Counted from the stretch's first letter, positions 7,863-17,936 are shown. The stretch is DNA of 64,000 nt from Nocardioides acrostichi (GCF_015319165.1 NZ_JADIVZ010000001.1:806001-870000), one strand, 5' to 3'. Notes: generated from the letters alone by a model not told the origin. A program made the numbers and translations.

Positions 7863-9032
7863 GTGTCGGTATCTGGACGTGACGCCGTGATCGTGGGTGC
7901 CCTTCGGACTCCCGTGGGGGTAGGCAAGCCTGGCAAAGGTGTGCTGGACCATTGGCATCCGGTCGACTTGTCGGGTGAGCTTCTGGCCGCCCTCGTGGCG
8001 CGTGCCGCCATCGATCCGGCCCTGATAGACGACGTCATCTGGGGTTGTGTCACGCAGGTCGGTGAGCAGAGCTCGAACGTCGGCCGCCTCGCGGCTCTGG
8101 CGGCGGGCTTTCCCGAGTCAGTGGTGGGCACGACGATCGATCGTCAGTGCGGTTCTTCCCAACAGGCTGTGCATTTCGCCGCCGCCGGCGTCGTGGCAGG
8201 TCACTACGACCTGGTCGTCGCCGGAGGCGTTGAGTCGATGTCTCGCGCCCCGATGTTCTCCAACGTGCACGGGGGCGACGGCCCCGTGGGACCGCGGGTC
8301 AACCAACGGTTCGACCTGGTGGGCCAGGGGACGAGCGCCGAGCTGATCGCGTCCTCGTGGGGCATCTCGCGCGGAGGGGCCGACGAGTTGGCGGTCCGCT
8401 CGCACGAGCGTGCTGCGGCGGCCACCGCAGACGGACTCTTCGAGGCCGAGCTGGTGCCCGTCCCGGGCAAGGACGGACAGCAGGTCCAAGCCGACCAGGG
8501 CATCCGTCCCAGCACCTCCCTCGAGACGCTGGCCGCGCTTCGTCCTGCCTTCCGCAGTGACGGCGTCGTGACGGCCGGCAACTCTTCCCAGATCTCCGAC
8601 GGCGCGGCGGCGCTCCTCATCACCACCAGCGACATCGCGGCTGAACTCGGACTCACGCCCCTCGCCCGCATCCACACGGTCGCGATGGCCGGGGTGGACC
8701 CCGTCATGATGCTCACCGGACCGATCCCCGCCACCGCTCGCGTCCTGAGTCGTTCCGGCCTGACGATCGACGACATCGCGGCGTTCGAGGTGAGTGAGGC
8801 CTTCGCCCCGGTGGTCGGGGCGTGGCTGCACGAGACCGGAGCAGACCCGCGACTCACGAACCCCATGGGAGGTGCCATGGCGATCGGGCACCCGCTCGGC
8901 GCCAGCGGCGCCCGCCTCATGACCACCTTGGTGCATCACCTGGCCCGGACCGGTGGACGCTACGGCCTTCAGACGATGTGCGAGGGCGGCGGAATGGCCA
9001 ACGCCACCATCATCGAGAACCTGCAGTTGTGA
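7863..9032 (+). CDS. acetyl-CoA acyltransferase (thiolase)
   Basis: A 389-residue degradative thiolase with all catalytic residues. The nucleophile is Cys96 in DRQCGSSQQA, His343 is in AIGHPLGASG, and Cys373 is in CEGGGMAN; the family segment GGVESMSRAPM is also present. It would release acetyl-CoA or another acyl-CoA from a 3-ketoacyl-CoA at the end of beta-oxidation. The GTG start at 7863 is supported by GGAGG at 7849-7853. It follows the PucR-type regulator and faces a convergent enoyl-CoA hydratase gene. Confidence 0.93.
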   Translation: MSVSGRDAVIVGALRTPVGVGKPGKGVLDHWHPVDLSGELLAALVARAAIDPALIDDVIWGCVTQVGEQSSNVGRLAALAAGFPESVVGTTIDRQCGSSQQAVHFAAAGVVAGHYDLVVAGGVESMSRAPMFSNVHGGDGPVGPRVNQRFDLVGQGTSAELIASSWGISRGGADELAVRSHERAAAATADGLFEAELVPVPGKDGQQVQADQGIRPSTSLETLAALRPAFRSDGVVTAGNSSQISDGAAALLITTSDIAAELGLTPLARIHTVAMAGVDPVMMLTGPIPATARVLSRSGLTIDDIAAFEVSEAFAPVVGAWLHETGADPRLTNPMGGAMAIGHPLGASGARLMTTLVHHLARTGGRYGLQTMCEGGGMANATIIENLQL

Positions 9033-9162
9033 GCGTCGGCCCGGCTCGCCCTGGCCGGAAAGGCGCGGCGGTGCGCGCTCGGTCGACGACCGTCCGGCCG
9101 GGGCGCGTACTCGGTGACGGACCAGGAGCTCGACGCGGGTTGCGCCTGTGTTCGACGTGGGC

Positions 9163-9930
9163 CTAGCGGCCCGTCCAGACCGGCTCGCGCTTCTCCATGA
9201 AGGCGCGCGGCCCCTCAGCGAAGTCGGCGGTCAGTTCGATCGCCCGGGAGGCAGCGTCACTGAGCTCCCACAGACGCTCGTGATCCACGGTAGAGGCCTC
9301 GACGACGAGTCGGCGGCTGGCCCGGACCGCCAGGGGTGCGTTACGGCAGATCTCCTCGGCCAGGCGGACTGCTCCTGCCTCGGCGTCACCGTCCCCGACG
9401 AGACGGTTGACCAGACCTAGGTCGTACGCGCGGCGCGCGTCGATTGGAGAACCCGTCAGCGCCAGCTCCATGGCGATACGCTGAGGAAGCAGACTGGGAA
9501 GGCGGATGAGTCCGCCGCCACCTGCGATGAGTGATCGCTTGACCTCGGGTATGCCGAAGGAGGCCTGCTCGCTGGCGACGATGAGATCGCAGGCCAAGGC
9601 CAGCTCGCAGCCTCCGGCCAGCGCCGGACCGTCGACGGCAGCGACGAGGGGTGTCTCCCTGGCCAGTCTGGTGATGCCGCCGAAGCCCCCGGCGGCAGTG
9701 GACAGACTGTCGAGTCGTCCGGCCGAGATCTCCTTCAGGTCGGCGCCTGCGCAGAACACCGGGCCGGACGCCGACAGAACGCCCATCCAGATCTCGGGGT
9801 CGGCGTCGAGGCCACGGACCCAGGACTCCAACGCGGCGGCGGTCTCACCGTCTATCGCGTTGCGCGCCCGGGGCCTGTCCAAGCGGAATACGGACACTCG
9901 ACCGGCCGCTCGGGCCTCGACATGGACCAT
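9163..9930 (-). CDS. enoyl-CoA hydratase/isomerase family protein
   Basis: A 255-residue crotonase from the ATG at 9930; an upstream in-frame start at 9969 would add 13 residues that do not look conserved. The oxyanion-hole segment FCAGADLKEI and the active-site stretch GGCELALACDLIVAS are present. Glutamates occupy the two hydratase positions (GGCEL and FGIPEVKRS). It would hydrate or isomerise an enoyl-CoA. It is the only reverse-strand gene in the first 19 kb, diverging from the acyl-CoA dehydrogenase at 10104 across a 173-base gap. Confidence 0.88.
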   Translation of the reverse strand: MVHVEARAAGRVSVFRLDRPRARNAIDGETAAALESWVRGLDADPEIWMGVLSASGPVFCAGADLKEISAGRLDSLSTAAGGFGGITRLARETPLVAAVDGPALAGGCELALACDLIVASEQASFGIPEVKRSLIAGGGGLIRLPSLLPQRIAMELALTGSPIDARRAYDLGLVNRLVGDGDAEAGAVRLAEEICRNAPLAVRASRRLVVEASTVDHERLWELSDAASRAIELTADFAEGPRAFMEKREPVWTGR

Positions 9931-10047
9931 GCGCCGAGCATCCTGCCCGGGCCACGGTGAAGGCCACATCGCGCATCGGGCGTCCTGGTGATTCCTCCAA
10001 AGCGGACATCGTCCTGTGCTGGACGTTGGCCGCAGACACGCCGCAGG

Positions 10048-10091
10048 CTCGGGTCGAACGACGGCTCTCAGAAGCCGTTCCCCGACCTGAG
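10048..10091 (+). promoter_or_regulatory. nested hairpin in the leader of the acyl-CoA dehydrogenase gene
   Basis: The outer arms 10048-10056 and 10083-10091 pair with one mismatch (CTCGGGTCG with CGACCTGAG). The inner arms ACGGCT (10061-10066) and AGCCGT (10073-10078) pair perfectly. The structure ends one base before the AGGAGG site at 10093, so it could act as an operator or affect translation. Confidence 0.4.
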
Positions 10092-10092
10092 C

Positions 10093-10098
10093 AGGAGG
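10093..10098 (+). promoter_or_regulatory. ribosome-binding site fixing the acyl-CoA dehydrogenase start
   Basis: A canonical AGGAGG five bases before GTG 10104. It favours this start over the longer open frame from 9957, whose extra 49 residues lack family character. Confidence 0.7.
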
Positions 10099-10103
10099 AA
10101 CCG

Positions 10104-11396
10104 GTGACCTGGGACTTCTCGACCGATCCCGCCTTCGAGTCCAAGCTGCAGTGGATGCGCGAGTTCGTGCGGGAGGAGATCTACCCGCTCGAGACGCTCC
10201 CGCTGACGTGGCACTCGTTCCGGCGGATGATCGAGCCGCTGAAGGAGCAGGTGAAGGCGCAGGGGCTCTGGGCCGCTCATCTCGGACCCGAGCTCGGGGG
10301 CCAGGGCTACGGGCAGGTGAAGCTCGGCCTCATGCACGAGATCCTGGGTGGCAGCGAGCTCGCGCCCCCGGCCTTCGGGAACCAGGCGCCCGACTCGGGC
10401 AACTCGGAGCTGGTGGCCTTGGCCGGTACCGAGGAGCAGAAGCAGCGCTGGCTGACACCCCTGCTCGCCGGTGACATCTACAGCGCCATCTCGATGACGG
10501 AGTCCGGCACCGGCTCGGACCCGCGACAGTTCACGACGCGTGCGGTGCGCGACGGCTCGGATTGGATCCTCCACGGGACGAAGTTCATGGTCGGCAACGC
10601 CAACCGCAGCGACGTCCACTTCGTGATGGCCAGGACCGACCTCGACCCGGAGGCGAATCCGTACTCGGCGATGTCGATGTTCATCGTGCCCACCGACCTG
10701 CCCGGTGTCTCCTCTCGCTTCCTGGGCACGATGTCGGACCCCGAGGCCCGGGGTGTGGTGCACACCCACGGTGAGGTGACCTACGCCGACGTCCGCCTGC
10801 CGGCGGAGTCCCTGCTCGGCGCGGAGGGCGCGGCGTTCACCCTGGCCCAGCAGCGGCTCGGGCCCGGGCGGATCCACCACTGCATGAGGTGGCTCGGTGT
10901 CTGCCGACGCGCCTTCGATGCCATGTGCGAGCGCGCCGTGAGCAAGTCGCTGCGTGGCGGGCTGCTCAGCGAGAAGCAGACGATCCAGAACTGGGTGGCC
11001 GACTCTGCGGCAGCCATGGAGGCCGCGCGGCTCCTGACATTGAAGACGGCATGGAAGGTCGACACCGAGGGGGTCGCGGCGGCGCGCACCGAGATCGCGA
11101 TGATCAAGTACTTCGGGGCCACGGTGATGCACGACGTGCTCGACCGGGCCATCCAGATCCACGGCGCTCTGGGCTTCTCCACCGACCTGCCCCTGGAGGA
11201 GATGTATCGCTGGTCGCGAGCCGCGCGTATCTACGACGGACCCGACGAGGTCCACCGCATGGTCGTGGCGCGCAATGTCTTGCGTGGCTACACGCCTCGC
11301 CCGGTACCGACGGAGCACGTACCCACGCGTCGCGTGAAAGCGATGGAGCGGTTCGCATCCCGACTTGCCGAGCTGCCGCCTGATGCGGGGCGCTGA
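10104..11396 (+). CDS. acyl-CoA dehydrogenase
   Basis: A 430-residue dehydrogenase from the GTG at 10104, preceded by AGGAGG. Family segments include [42 protein letters not shown] and [15 protein letters not shown]. The [11 protein letters not shown] and DGPDEVH segments resemble the ACAD10/11-like branch also seen at 14834. It probably oxidises, or eliminates from, an acyl-CoA in the same pathway. It heads a run of same-strand genes reaching to 19243, with a 54-base gap before the lactonase gene. Confidence 0.9.
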   Translation: MTWDFSTDPAFESKLQWMREFVREEIYPLETLPLTWHSFRRMIEPLKEQVKAQGLWAAHLGPELGGQGYGQVKLGLMHEILGGSELAPPAFGNQAPDSGNSELVALAGTEEQKQRWLTPLLAGDIYSAISMTESGTGSDPRQFTTRAVRDGSDWILHGTKFMVGNANRSDVHFVMARTDLDPEANPYSAMSMFIVPTDLPGVSSRFLGTMSDPEARGVVHTHGEVTYADVRLPAESLLGAEGAAFTLAQQRLGPGRIHHCMRWLGVCRRAFDAMCERAVSKSLRGGLLSEKQTIQNWVADSAAAMEAARLLTLKTAWKVDTEGVAAARTEIAMIKYFGATVMHDVLDRAIQIHGALGFSTDLPLEEMYRWSRAARIYDGPDEVHRMVVARNVLRGYTPRPVPTEHVPTRRVKAMERFASRLAELPPDAGR

Positions 11397-11450
11397 CGTG
11401 CGACCGCCCACCTCCCACAACACCCCACCACTGGCGATCGGAGCACCCAG

Positions 11451-12359
11451 ATGACCACCACGCCGAACCGACGTGCAGACGAGTTGACCCTGCTCCACCA
11501 CGGAGGCAAGGGGCTCATCGAGGGGCCTCGCTACGACAGTCGACTCGGACTCGTGTTCTCCGACGCTCGGCGAGGTGGCGTGTACGCGCTGGACGACCAC
11601 GGTGACGTCTCGGTCCTCTGGCCCCACCGCCGAGGCATCGGGGGTATCGCCCTCCACGCAGCGGGCGGCATGGTGGTCTCGGGACGCAACCTGGCCTATC
11701 GAGACGCTGGCGGCGGCGACACGGTCGTGCTGGTGGAGCAGAGCCCGGAACAGGGCCTGGCGGGTTTCAACGACCTCACGGTGGACAGTCGGGGGCGCGT
11801 CTACGTCGGCTCGGTGGCCGAGGTCGCCGTCGACGGCCGCGCGGACGACCCCGACCGCAAGGCCGGCTGTCTCTACCTCATCGGTACCGATGGGACGGCC
11901 GAGGTCGTCGCCGACGACATCCAGCTCTCGAATGGTGTCGGCCTGTCTCCAGACGGCGGAACCCTATACATGTCGGACTCCGCACGAGGACACGTGCTGT
12001 GCTGGGACGTCGACGCCGACTCCGGGAGGCTCTCTGCTCGCCGCGTCTTCCACTCCCTCACGGCCGGACTCCCCGACGGTCTGGCGGTCGACGAGCACGG
12101 GCACGTGTGGGTCACCGCGGCTCGCGCCGGCCAGGTTCTCGAACTGACACCCGACGGGGTTCTGGTCTCCACCATCGAAGTTCCGTCGCCGATGGTCACC
12201 AGCGTCGTGTTCGGCGGAGAGGATCTCACTCGGCTTTTCATCGTCACCGGAGCGGAGAGCCCTGAGGATCCGCACGACGCACTGATCCTCAGTCTTGAGC
12301 TGTCGGTCCGCGGGATGCAGGTGCCGCGGGCCGAGACCCCGACCCGGGTCGGGCCGTGA
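11451..12359 (+). CDS. SMP-30/gluconolactonase/LRE family lactonase
   Basis: A 302-residue six-bladed propeller protein. The SMP-30 metal ligands are matched by Glu24 (LIEGPRYD), Asn107 (GFNDLTVD), Asn161 (LSNGVGLSPDG) and Asp209 (LPDGLAVDE). Members of the family hydrolyse lactones to hydroxy acids with a divalent metal. It is cytoplasmic, since no signal peptide is visible. It sits among acyl-CoA genes and overlaps the next gene by four bases (GTGA). A lactone-opening step is therefore likely in this pathway, supplying a hydroxy acid to the CoA ligase (inference). Confidence 0.85.
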   Translation: MTTTPNRRADELTLLHHGGKGLIEGPRYDSRLGLVFSDARRGGVYALDDHGDVSVLWPHRRGIGGIALHAAGGMVVSGRNLAYRDAGGGDTVVLVEQSPEQGLAGFNDLTVDSRGRVYVGSVAEVAVDGRADDPDRKAGCLYLIGTDGTAEVVADDIQLSNGVGLSPDGGTLYMSDSARGHVLCWDVDADSGRLSARRVFHSLTAGLPDGLAVDEHGHVWVTAARAGQVLELTPDGVLVSTIEVPSPMVTSVVFGGEDLTRLFIVTGAESPEDPHDALILSLELSVRGMQVPRAETPTRVGP

Positions 12360-13189
12360 GCGACGACGGGGCCCGCGCCCCAGTCTCGCTCATCGTGACC
12401 GACGGCGTCGCCACGCTTTTGTTGGACCGACCGGAGAAGAGCCATGCCTGGCTGGGGTCGATGTACCGCACGGCTGCCACCGAGATCGAGGCGCTGGCCG
12501 GACGCGTTGACGTCGACGTGCTGATCGTCGACTCGACCGGCGACACCGTGTTCAGCGGCGGCGGAGACCTGGCCGAATTGGCAGCACTGCGTGACGCGGG
12601 GGACCGCCGGGCAGTGACGGCGCTGCTGCACGACTTCGAGCGACTCTTGAGGTCGATCCAGGATCTACCGCAGGTGACGATCGCCGCCATCACCGGCTCC
12701 GCTCTCGGCGCCGGACTCGAGATTGCCTGCGCGTGCGACCTGAGGGTGGCCTCACGGACAGCCACGCTCGGCATCCCGGCTGCCCGCATCGGCGTCGTCA
12801 TTGCACGCCCGGATGTCGCGCGACTCGTGAGGGTGGCCGGACCGGCGCTCGCGACCGAGATGCTGCTGTGCGCGCGGATCCTGACCGCTCAGGAGGCGCT
12901 CGAGCACGGATTGGTCTCGCGGGTCGTCGACCCGGGCAAGGTGAGGTCCGTCGTGGGTGCCATGGCCACCGAGGTCACCGGCTTCGCGAGCGACGCGGTG
13001 CGTGCGATGAAGCAGCACCTCGCTGCTGTGTGCACGCGCTGGGACGAGATGGGAGCCGAGCTCGAGCCCTCGGCCGACGCGCTGCTGTCCCAAGAGCTCG
13101 GCCAGCGGGTGGCGCGCCACCTGCGTGGTCTGTCCCGACGTGACGCCGCCGCAGAGGACACCACCCCCGACCCTGGAGTGCCCACATGA
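12356..13189 (+). CDS. enoyl-CoA hydratase/isomerase family protein
   Basis: A 277-residue crotonase. The segment GAGLEIACACDLRVAS keeps the first active-site glutamate. The second position, usually Pro-Glu, reads GIPAARIGV, so the second hydratase glutamate is missing. The reaction may thus be isomerisation, ring cleavage or another crotonase chemistry rather than plain hydration. The GTG start overlaps the lactonase stop and the end overlaps the next SDR start. Confidence 0.85.
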   Translation: MSDDGARAPVSLIVTDGVATLLLDRPEKSHAWLGSMYRTAATEIEALAGRVDVDVLIVDSTGDTVFSGGGDLAELAALRDAGDRRAVTALLHDFERLLRSIQDLPQVTIAAITGSALGAGLEIACACDLRVASRTATLGIPAARIGVVIARPDVARLVRVAGPALATEMLLCARILTAQEALEHGLVSRVVDPGKVRSVVGAMATEVTGFASDAVRAMKQHLAAVCTRWDEMGAELEPSADALLSQELGQRVARHLRGLSRRDAAAEDTTPDPGVPT

Positions 13190-13980
13190 ACACACGACCC
13201 GGACCGACCGACCCGACGTCGACGGGGCAACGTCCCCCTCGGACAGCTCTCGTCACCGGCGGTGGCCGTGGCATCGGAGTGGCGATCGTCGAACGACTCG
13301 CGACCAGCGGGATGAAGGTGGTCGTCGCCGACCTGAGGCACGACGAGGCCGTCGCGGTCGCCGAGTCGGTCAAGGCCGCGGGCGGCAGGGCGCTGGCCGT
13401 CGAGACAGACGTGACGGACTCCGCCAGCGTCGATGCGGCCGTGGCTCGCGCGGAGGAGGTGTACGGCCCGGTCGAGGTGCTGGTGAACTGCGCCGGTTGG
13501 GACGACCTGCAGCTGTTCGTCGACACCGACGAGGACTACTGGGACCGCGTGATCGACATCAACTACAAGGGAGTCCTCCGCACGGTGCGTCGCACCCTGC
13601 CTGCGATGAACCGGGCCGGGTGGGGCCGCATCGTCAACGTCGGCTCCGACGCGGGTCGTGTCGGCTCCTCGTTCGAGGCCGTGTACTCAGGCGCCAAGGG
13701 TGGCGTCGCGAGCTTCACCAAGACCATCGCCCGCGAGTCGGCTCGCCACGGGGTCACGGCCAACACGGTCTGCCCCGGTCCCACAGACACGCCGCTGGTG
13801 CAGGAGAGCATCGCCAGGCGGGGCGACAAGGTCGTCAACGCCATGGTCCGCGCCGTCCCGATGCGGCGTCTGGCAACAACGGCCGAGGTTGCCGAGGCCG
13901 TGGGGTTCTTCGCCTCCGAGGGGGCCGGTTTCGTCACGGGGCAGACGCTGTCGGTCAGCGGCGGCCTGGTGATGAGCTGA
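13186..13980 (+). CDS. short-chain dehydrogenase/reductase (SDR)
   Basis: A 264-residue classical SDR. The cofactor motif is TGGGRGIGVAI, the active-site motif is YSGAKGG, and the C-terminus ends GQTLSVSGGLVMS. The sequence resembles FabG and 3-hydroxyacyl-CoA dehydrogenases. It would oxidise a hydroxyacyl-CoA or a ring alcohol. The ATG overlaps the previous stop, and an 11-base gap separates it from the next SDR. Confidence 0.88.
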   Translation: MNTRPGPTDPTSTGQRPPRTALVTGGGRGIGVAIVERLATSGMKVVVADLRHDEAVAVAESVKAAGGRALAVETDVTDSASVDAAVARAEEVYGPVEVLVNCAGWDDLQLFVDTDEDYWDRVIDINYKGVLRTVRRTLPAMNRAGWGRIVNVGSDAGRVGSSFEAVYSGAKGGVASFTKTIARESARHGVTANTVCPGPTDTPLVQESIARRGDKVVNAMVRAVPMRRLATTAEVAEAVGFFASEGAGFVTGQTLSVSGGLVMS

Positions 13981-13991
13981 GTGAACGGGAG

Positions 13992-14849
13992 ATGAGACTT
14001 CTCGACCGGGTGGCGGTGGTGACGGGCGCCGCTGCGGGCATCGGCGCGGCCGTGGGACGCGAGCTGCACCGTGAGGGGGCCCGGGTGGTCTTCGCTGACG
14101 TGGAGGAGCAGGGTGTCCGTGAGGCGGCGGCGGACCTGTCGGCGGACGGAGGACGCGCCGTCCCGTTCGTCGGTGACGTGTCTCGCGAGGACGACCTGCG
14201 GCGGCTGATCGCGTTCGCCGAGTCCACTTTCGGGCCCGTGGACCTCTTTCACGCCAATGCCGCGATCAGCGGTCTGGGTGGGCTGGAGCTAGCCGACAGC
14301 GACTGGGAGGCCGCGTGGCAGGTGAACGTCATGGCGCACGTTCGCGCCGCTCGACTGCTCGTGGACGGGTGGGTCGAGCGCGGGTCCGGCTACTTCGTGT
14401 CCACGGCCTCGGCCGCCGGCCTGCTCACGCAGCTCGGCGCCGGCCCCTACACCCTCTCCAAGCACGCCGCGGTCGCGTTCGCGGAGTGGCTGTCGGTTAC
14501 CTACGGCGAGAGCGGCGTGCGCGTCAGCTGTCTGTGTCCACAGGCAGTGGACACGCAGATGTTGGCGACCGCCCACGAGCACACCTCCGCGGGAGCCCTC
14601 GGTGCGCGGGCCATCGAGGCATCCGGCGTGGTGGTGACACCCGAGTACGTGGCGGGGTGCGTTGTCGAGGCCATCACGTCTGAGCGCTTCTTGGTTCTCC
14701 CGCACCCCGAGGTAGCCGAGTACGCGCTGCGCCGGGCGCAGGACCACGACCGCTGGCTGGCCGGGATGCGTCGCCTCGGGGCACGCCACCGCAGCGACGC
14801 GACCACCGACGAAACACACCACCGAGGAGAACGATGGACTTCCAGCTGA
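13992..14849 (+). CDS. short-chain dehydrogenase/reductase (SDR)
   Basis: A 285-residue SDR starting at the ATG at 13992. The cofactor motif is [11 protein letters not shown] and the catalytic motif is YTLSKHA. It has an extended C-terminal tail. It is clearly different from the two neighbouring SDRs, so several distinct alcohol or ketone steps are expected in the pathway. Its 3' end overlaps the start of the next acyl-CoA dehydrogenase by 16 bases. Confidence 0.87.
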   Translation: MRLLDRVAVVTGAAAGIGAAVGRELHREGARVVFADVEEQGVREAAADLSADGGRAVPFVGDVSREDDLRRLIAFAESTFGPVDLFHANAAISGLGGLELADSDWEAAWQVNVMAHVRAARLLVDGWVERGSGYFVSTASAAGLLTQLGAGPYTLSKHAAVAFAEWLSVTYGESGVRVSCLCPQAVDTQMLATAHEHTSAGALGARAIEASGVVVTPEYVAGCVVEAITSERFLVLPHPEVAEYALRRAQDHDRWLAGMRRLGARHRSDATTDETHHRGERWTSS

Positions 14850-16078
14850 GCGCACGAACCCTCGAGCTGCAGGGGAGGCTCTGGTCCTTCATGCTCGACT
14901 CTGTCGCCCCCGCCGAGAAGGTATACGCCGAGCAGATGCGGGCCTCCGGCGACCCCCATCACTACCCGGCGGTCATCGACGAGCTCAAGAGCAAGGCTCG
15001 TGCCCTCGGGTTGTGGAACCTGTTCCACCCGGACGAGCGCTACGGAGCCGGGCTCACCAACCTGGAGTACGCGACCCTGTGCGAGATCCTCGGGCGTAGC
15101 CCGATCGCCCAGGAAGCGACGAACTGCTCGGCTCCGGACACCGGCAATATGGAGGTGCTGTCCATGTTCGGTACCGAGGAGCAGAAGCGCACCTACCTTC
15201 AGCCGCTGCTCGAGGGCACGATCCGCTCGGCCTTCGCCATGACCGAGCCGGCCGTCGCCAGCTCCGATGCCACCAACATCAGCACCCGCATCGAGCGAGA
15301 CGGCGACGAGTACGTCATCAACGGCCGCAAGTGGTGGACCTCTAGCGCGATGCACCCGCACTGCAAGGTCTTGATCCTCATGGGCAAGACCGATCCCACG
15401 GCCGACCGGCACCGACAGCAGAGCCAGATTCTGGTGCCGCTCGATACGCCCGGAGTCACCGTCCTGCGCAGCCTGCCCGTCTTCGGGTACCACGACCGTG
15501 AGGGGCACGGCGAGGTTGACTTCGACGACGTCCGCGTGCCGGTGGGCAACCTCATCGCCCAGGAGGGTGACGGCTTCGCCATCAGCCAGGCCCGCCTCGG
15601 ACCGGGGCGCATCCACCACTGCATGAGGGCGATCGGTGCTGCGGAACGAGCACTGGAGCTCATGGTTGCCCGGATGAAGTCCCGCACTACCTTCGGCCAG
15701 CCGCTTTCCGCCCGGTCCAACCTGCGTGACTGGGTGGCCGAGTCGCGGGTCGAGATCGAGATGGCGCGCCTGCTGACGCTCAAGGCGGCCTGGATGATGG
15801 ACACCGTCGGGAATCGCGAGGCGCGGATGGAAATCTCGGCCATCAAGGTGGTCGCTCCGCAGGTGGCCCTTAAGGTCATCGACCGTGCGATTCAGGTGCA
15901 CGGTGGGGGCGGGCTCAGCGACGACTTCCCCCTGGCCGAGATGTACGCCTACAACCGAACCCTGCGGCTCGCCGACGGTCCTGACGAGGTGCACCGCGAG
16001 TCCCTGGCGCGCCAGGAGCTGTCCGCCGACCGAGCCGCCCAGCACGAGGCACTCGCAGTGGCTGGCAGAGAACAGTGA
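14834..16078 (+). CDS. acyl-CoA dehydrogenase, ACAD10/11-like
   Basis: A 414-residue protein with the sequence style of the dehydrogenase part of ACAD10/ACAD11 and of bacterial Lva[63 protein letters not shown] and [13 protein letters not shown]. In that branch the enzyme acts on 4-phosphoryloxy-acyl-CoAs made by an APH-type kinase, eliminating phosphate. A matching APH-like kinase is encoded at 16869, two genes away. Its assignment to 4-hydroxyacyl-CoA chemistry is inferred from similarity and context. Confidence 0.87.
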   Translation: MDFQLSARTLELQGRLWSFMLDSVAPAEKVYAEQMRASGDPHHYPAVIDELKSKARALGLWNLFHPDERYGAGLTNLEYATLCEILGRSPIAQEATNCSAPDTGNMEVLSMFGTEEQKRTYLQPLLEGTIRSAFAMTEPAVASSDATNISTRIERDGDEYVINGRKWWTSSAMHPHCKVLILMGKTDPTADRHRQQSQILVPLDTPGVTVLRSLPVFGYHDREGHGEVDFDDVRVPVGNLIAQEGDGFAISQARLGPGRIHHCMRAIGAAERALELMVARMKSRTTFGQPLSARSNLRDWVAESRVEIEMARLLTLKAAWMMDTVGNREARMEISAIKVVAPQVALKVIDRAIQVHGGGGLSDDFPLAEMYAYNRTLRLADGPDEVHRESLARQELSADRAAQHEALAVAGREQ

Positions 16079-16872
16079 GTAGCCCACAGGCGTCCGTGGC
16101 TCGGGCCGGTGGCTCACTCGTCGGGAAGACCGCCGTCGTCACCGGCGCTTCGCGGGGGATCGGGTTGGCCATAGCCGCGCGCCTCGCCAGCCAGGGGGCC
16201 AGGGTAGTGCTGACGGCGCGCACGCGGTCAGCCGCTGTCGAGGCCGCGGCATCGATCGAGGGGCAGACTATGGGCTGGGCGGCCCACAGCGCCGACGAGG
16301 CGCAGGCACGTGCCTGTCTCGACGCAACCGTGGATCGCTTCGGCTCCATCGACATCCTGGTCAACAACGCCGGCACCAACCCTGCCTACGGGCCGTTGGT
16401 GGAGGTCGACCGCGAACGGTTCGCCAAGACGCTCGACGTGAACGTCTGGGCCCCCGTCCTGTGGACGGGCCAGGCGTGGCGTGCCTGGATGCGAGCCCAC
16501 GGAGGGTGCGTCATCAACACCGCTTCGCTGGGGGCCTACGTCGTGGGCGCCAACCTGGGCGCCTACAACGTGTCCAAGGCCGCTCTGGTTCACGTGACTC
16601 GCCAGCTCGCGCTCGAGCTCGCGCCTGGTGTGCGGGTCAACGCCCTCGCGCCCGGAGTGTGCCGGACCAAGCTGGCGTCGACACTGTGGCAGGACCGTGA
16701 GGACGACGTCCGGCGCGTCACCCCCCTCGGACGCATCGGCGAGCCGGAGGACGTCGCCGAGGCGGCTCTCTTCCTGACCGAGGCGTCGTGGGTCACGGGA
16801 CAGACCATCACCGTCGACGGGGGCCAGGTGCTGGTCGCCGCGGTCGGCGGGGACCAGCCGGGGTCTCGGTGA
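16075..16872 (+). CDS. short-chain dehydrogenase/reductase (SDR)
   Basis: A 265-residue SDR with [22 protein letters not shown] and the catalytic YNVSKAA. The end [10 protein letters not shown] is typical of FabG-like enzymes. The GTG start overlaps the previous stop, and the stop overlaps the kinase start, so it lies between the ACAD10/11-like enzyme and its likely kinase. It may oxidise a hydroxyacyl intermediate in that route. Confidence 0.88.
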   Translation: MSSPQASVARAGGSLVGKTAVVTGASRGIGLAIAARLASQGARVVLTARTRSAAVEAAASIEGQTMGWAAHSADEAQARACLDATVDRFGSIDILVNNAGTNPAYGPLVEVDRERFAKTLDVNVWAPVLWTGQAWRAWMRAHGGCVINTASLGAYVVGANLGAYNVSKAALVHVTRQLALELAPGVRVNALAPGVCRTKLASTLWQDREDDVRRVTPLGRIGEPEDVAEAALFLTEASWVTGQTITVDGGQVLVAAVGGDQPGSR

Positions 16873-17897
16873 CGACGGGGCGCACCGGTCTCGACCCCGG
16901 TGCCTTCGCAGACTGGTGGCGCTCCCACGATGCCCGGGTCGAGGCCCCCGTGGCGGTGACGGGGCTCGGCCGCGGCATGTCCAACGTCACGGCGCGCGCC
17001 GTCGATGCCCGGGGGCGGGTGGTGGTTCTGCGACGGGCTCCCTTGGGTGCCGTCCTGAAGTCGGCACACGACACGGCCCGCGAGTTCCGCATCCTGCAGG
17101 CCCTCGCCGCCACCGAGGTGCCTGCCCCTCGCGCGCTCTTCCTGATCGAGGATCCGCGGGTCGCCGACGTACCCGTGATGGGTATGGAGATGGTCGAGGG
17201 CCTCACCATCGACGACGTCGCCACAGCGCGACGACTGGAGGAGGCGCAGCGGGCGCGAGTCGGGGCCAGCGTCGTGGACGCACTGGCACGGCTGCACGAC
17301 CTCGACCTGAAGGGAGTGGGGTTGGCCGACCTGGCGTCGCACGAGCCCTACGCGCCGCGTCAGCTCAGGCGTTGGCGGCGTCAGATCGCGGACGGTCCGA
17401 TGCCCGCACCTCCGGGTCTGGTCGAGCTGTCGGAGCGCCTCGGCCGTGCAGTGCCGCCGCAGCACGAGGTGACGCTGGTGCATGCCGACTGCCACCTGGC
17501 CAACGTCGCTGTCGACGCGCAGGGACGCGTCGCGGCTCTCTTCGACTGGGAGCTCTGCACGCTGGGCGAACCCCTGGCGGACGTCGGAACCACCTTGGCC
17601 TACTGGCCCGAGGCCGGCGACGCGGATCCACCTGGGCCGTACCCCCAGACCACGTTGCCCGGCTTCTCGACACGAGCCGAGCTGGCGCAGCGCTACGAGA
17701 CGGCCACCGGACGGGACACGGGGGCACTCGCCTTCTGGGAGTGCTTCGGCGCCTGGCGCATCGCAGCGATCTACAAGGGCGTCCTGGAGCGACGCGTCTC
17801 GCGCGGAGAGCTTTCCCGAGACCAGGCCCTGGCGGATCCGTTGATCCCCGACATGTTGGCCCGAGCCGCCCGCCCCGCCGCCGAGGCCGGCCTCTGA
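16869..17897 (+). CDS. APH-family phosphotransferase, ACAD10/11 or LvaA-like
   Basis: A 342-residue kinase-fold protein from the GTG at 16869, which overlaps the previous stop. The catalytic loop is H205-A-D207-C-H-L-A-N212 and the metal-binding motif is D226-W-E. Aminoglycoside resistance is unlikely. In ACAD10/11 and in bacterial levulinate catabolism, related kinases phosphorylate 4-hydroxyacyl-CoA so that an acyl-CoA-dehydrogenase-like partner can remove the phosphate. The partner here would be the product of 14834 (inference from family and position). Confidence 0.85.
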   Translation: MTTGRTGLDPGAFADWWRSHDARVEAPVAVTGLGRGMSNVTARAVDARGRVVVLRRAPLGAVLKSAHDTAREFRILQALAATEVPAPRALFLIEDPRVADVPVMGMEMVEGLTIDDVATARRLEEAQRARVGASVVDALARLHDLDLKGVGLADLASHEPYAPRQLRRWRRQIADGPMPAPPGLVELSERLGRAVPPQHEVTLVHADCHLANVAVDAQGRVAALFDWELCTLGEPLADVGTTLAYWPEAGDADPPGPYPQTTLPGFSTRAELAQRYETATGRDTGALAFWECFGAWRIAAIYKGVLERRVSRGELSRDQALADPLIPDMLARAARPAAEAGL

Positions 17898-17936
17898 GTC
17901 GCGACCGCCGCCACCACCACGAGCAAGGAGACAAGC

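Noticed and set aside
16869-17897. Aminoglycoside resistance kinase
   Set aside because: The kinase fold is right, but overlap with acyl-CoA genes and similarity to ACAD10/LvaA-type kinases point to acyl-CoA chemistry.
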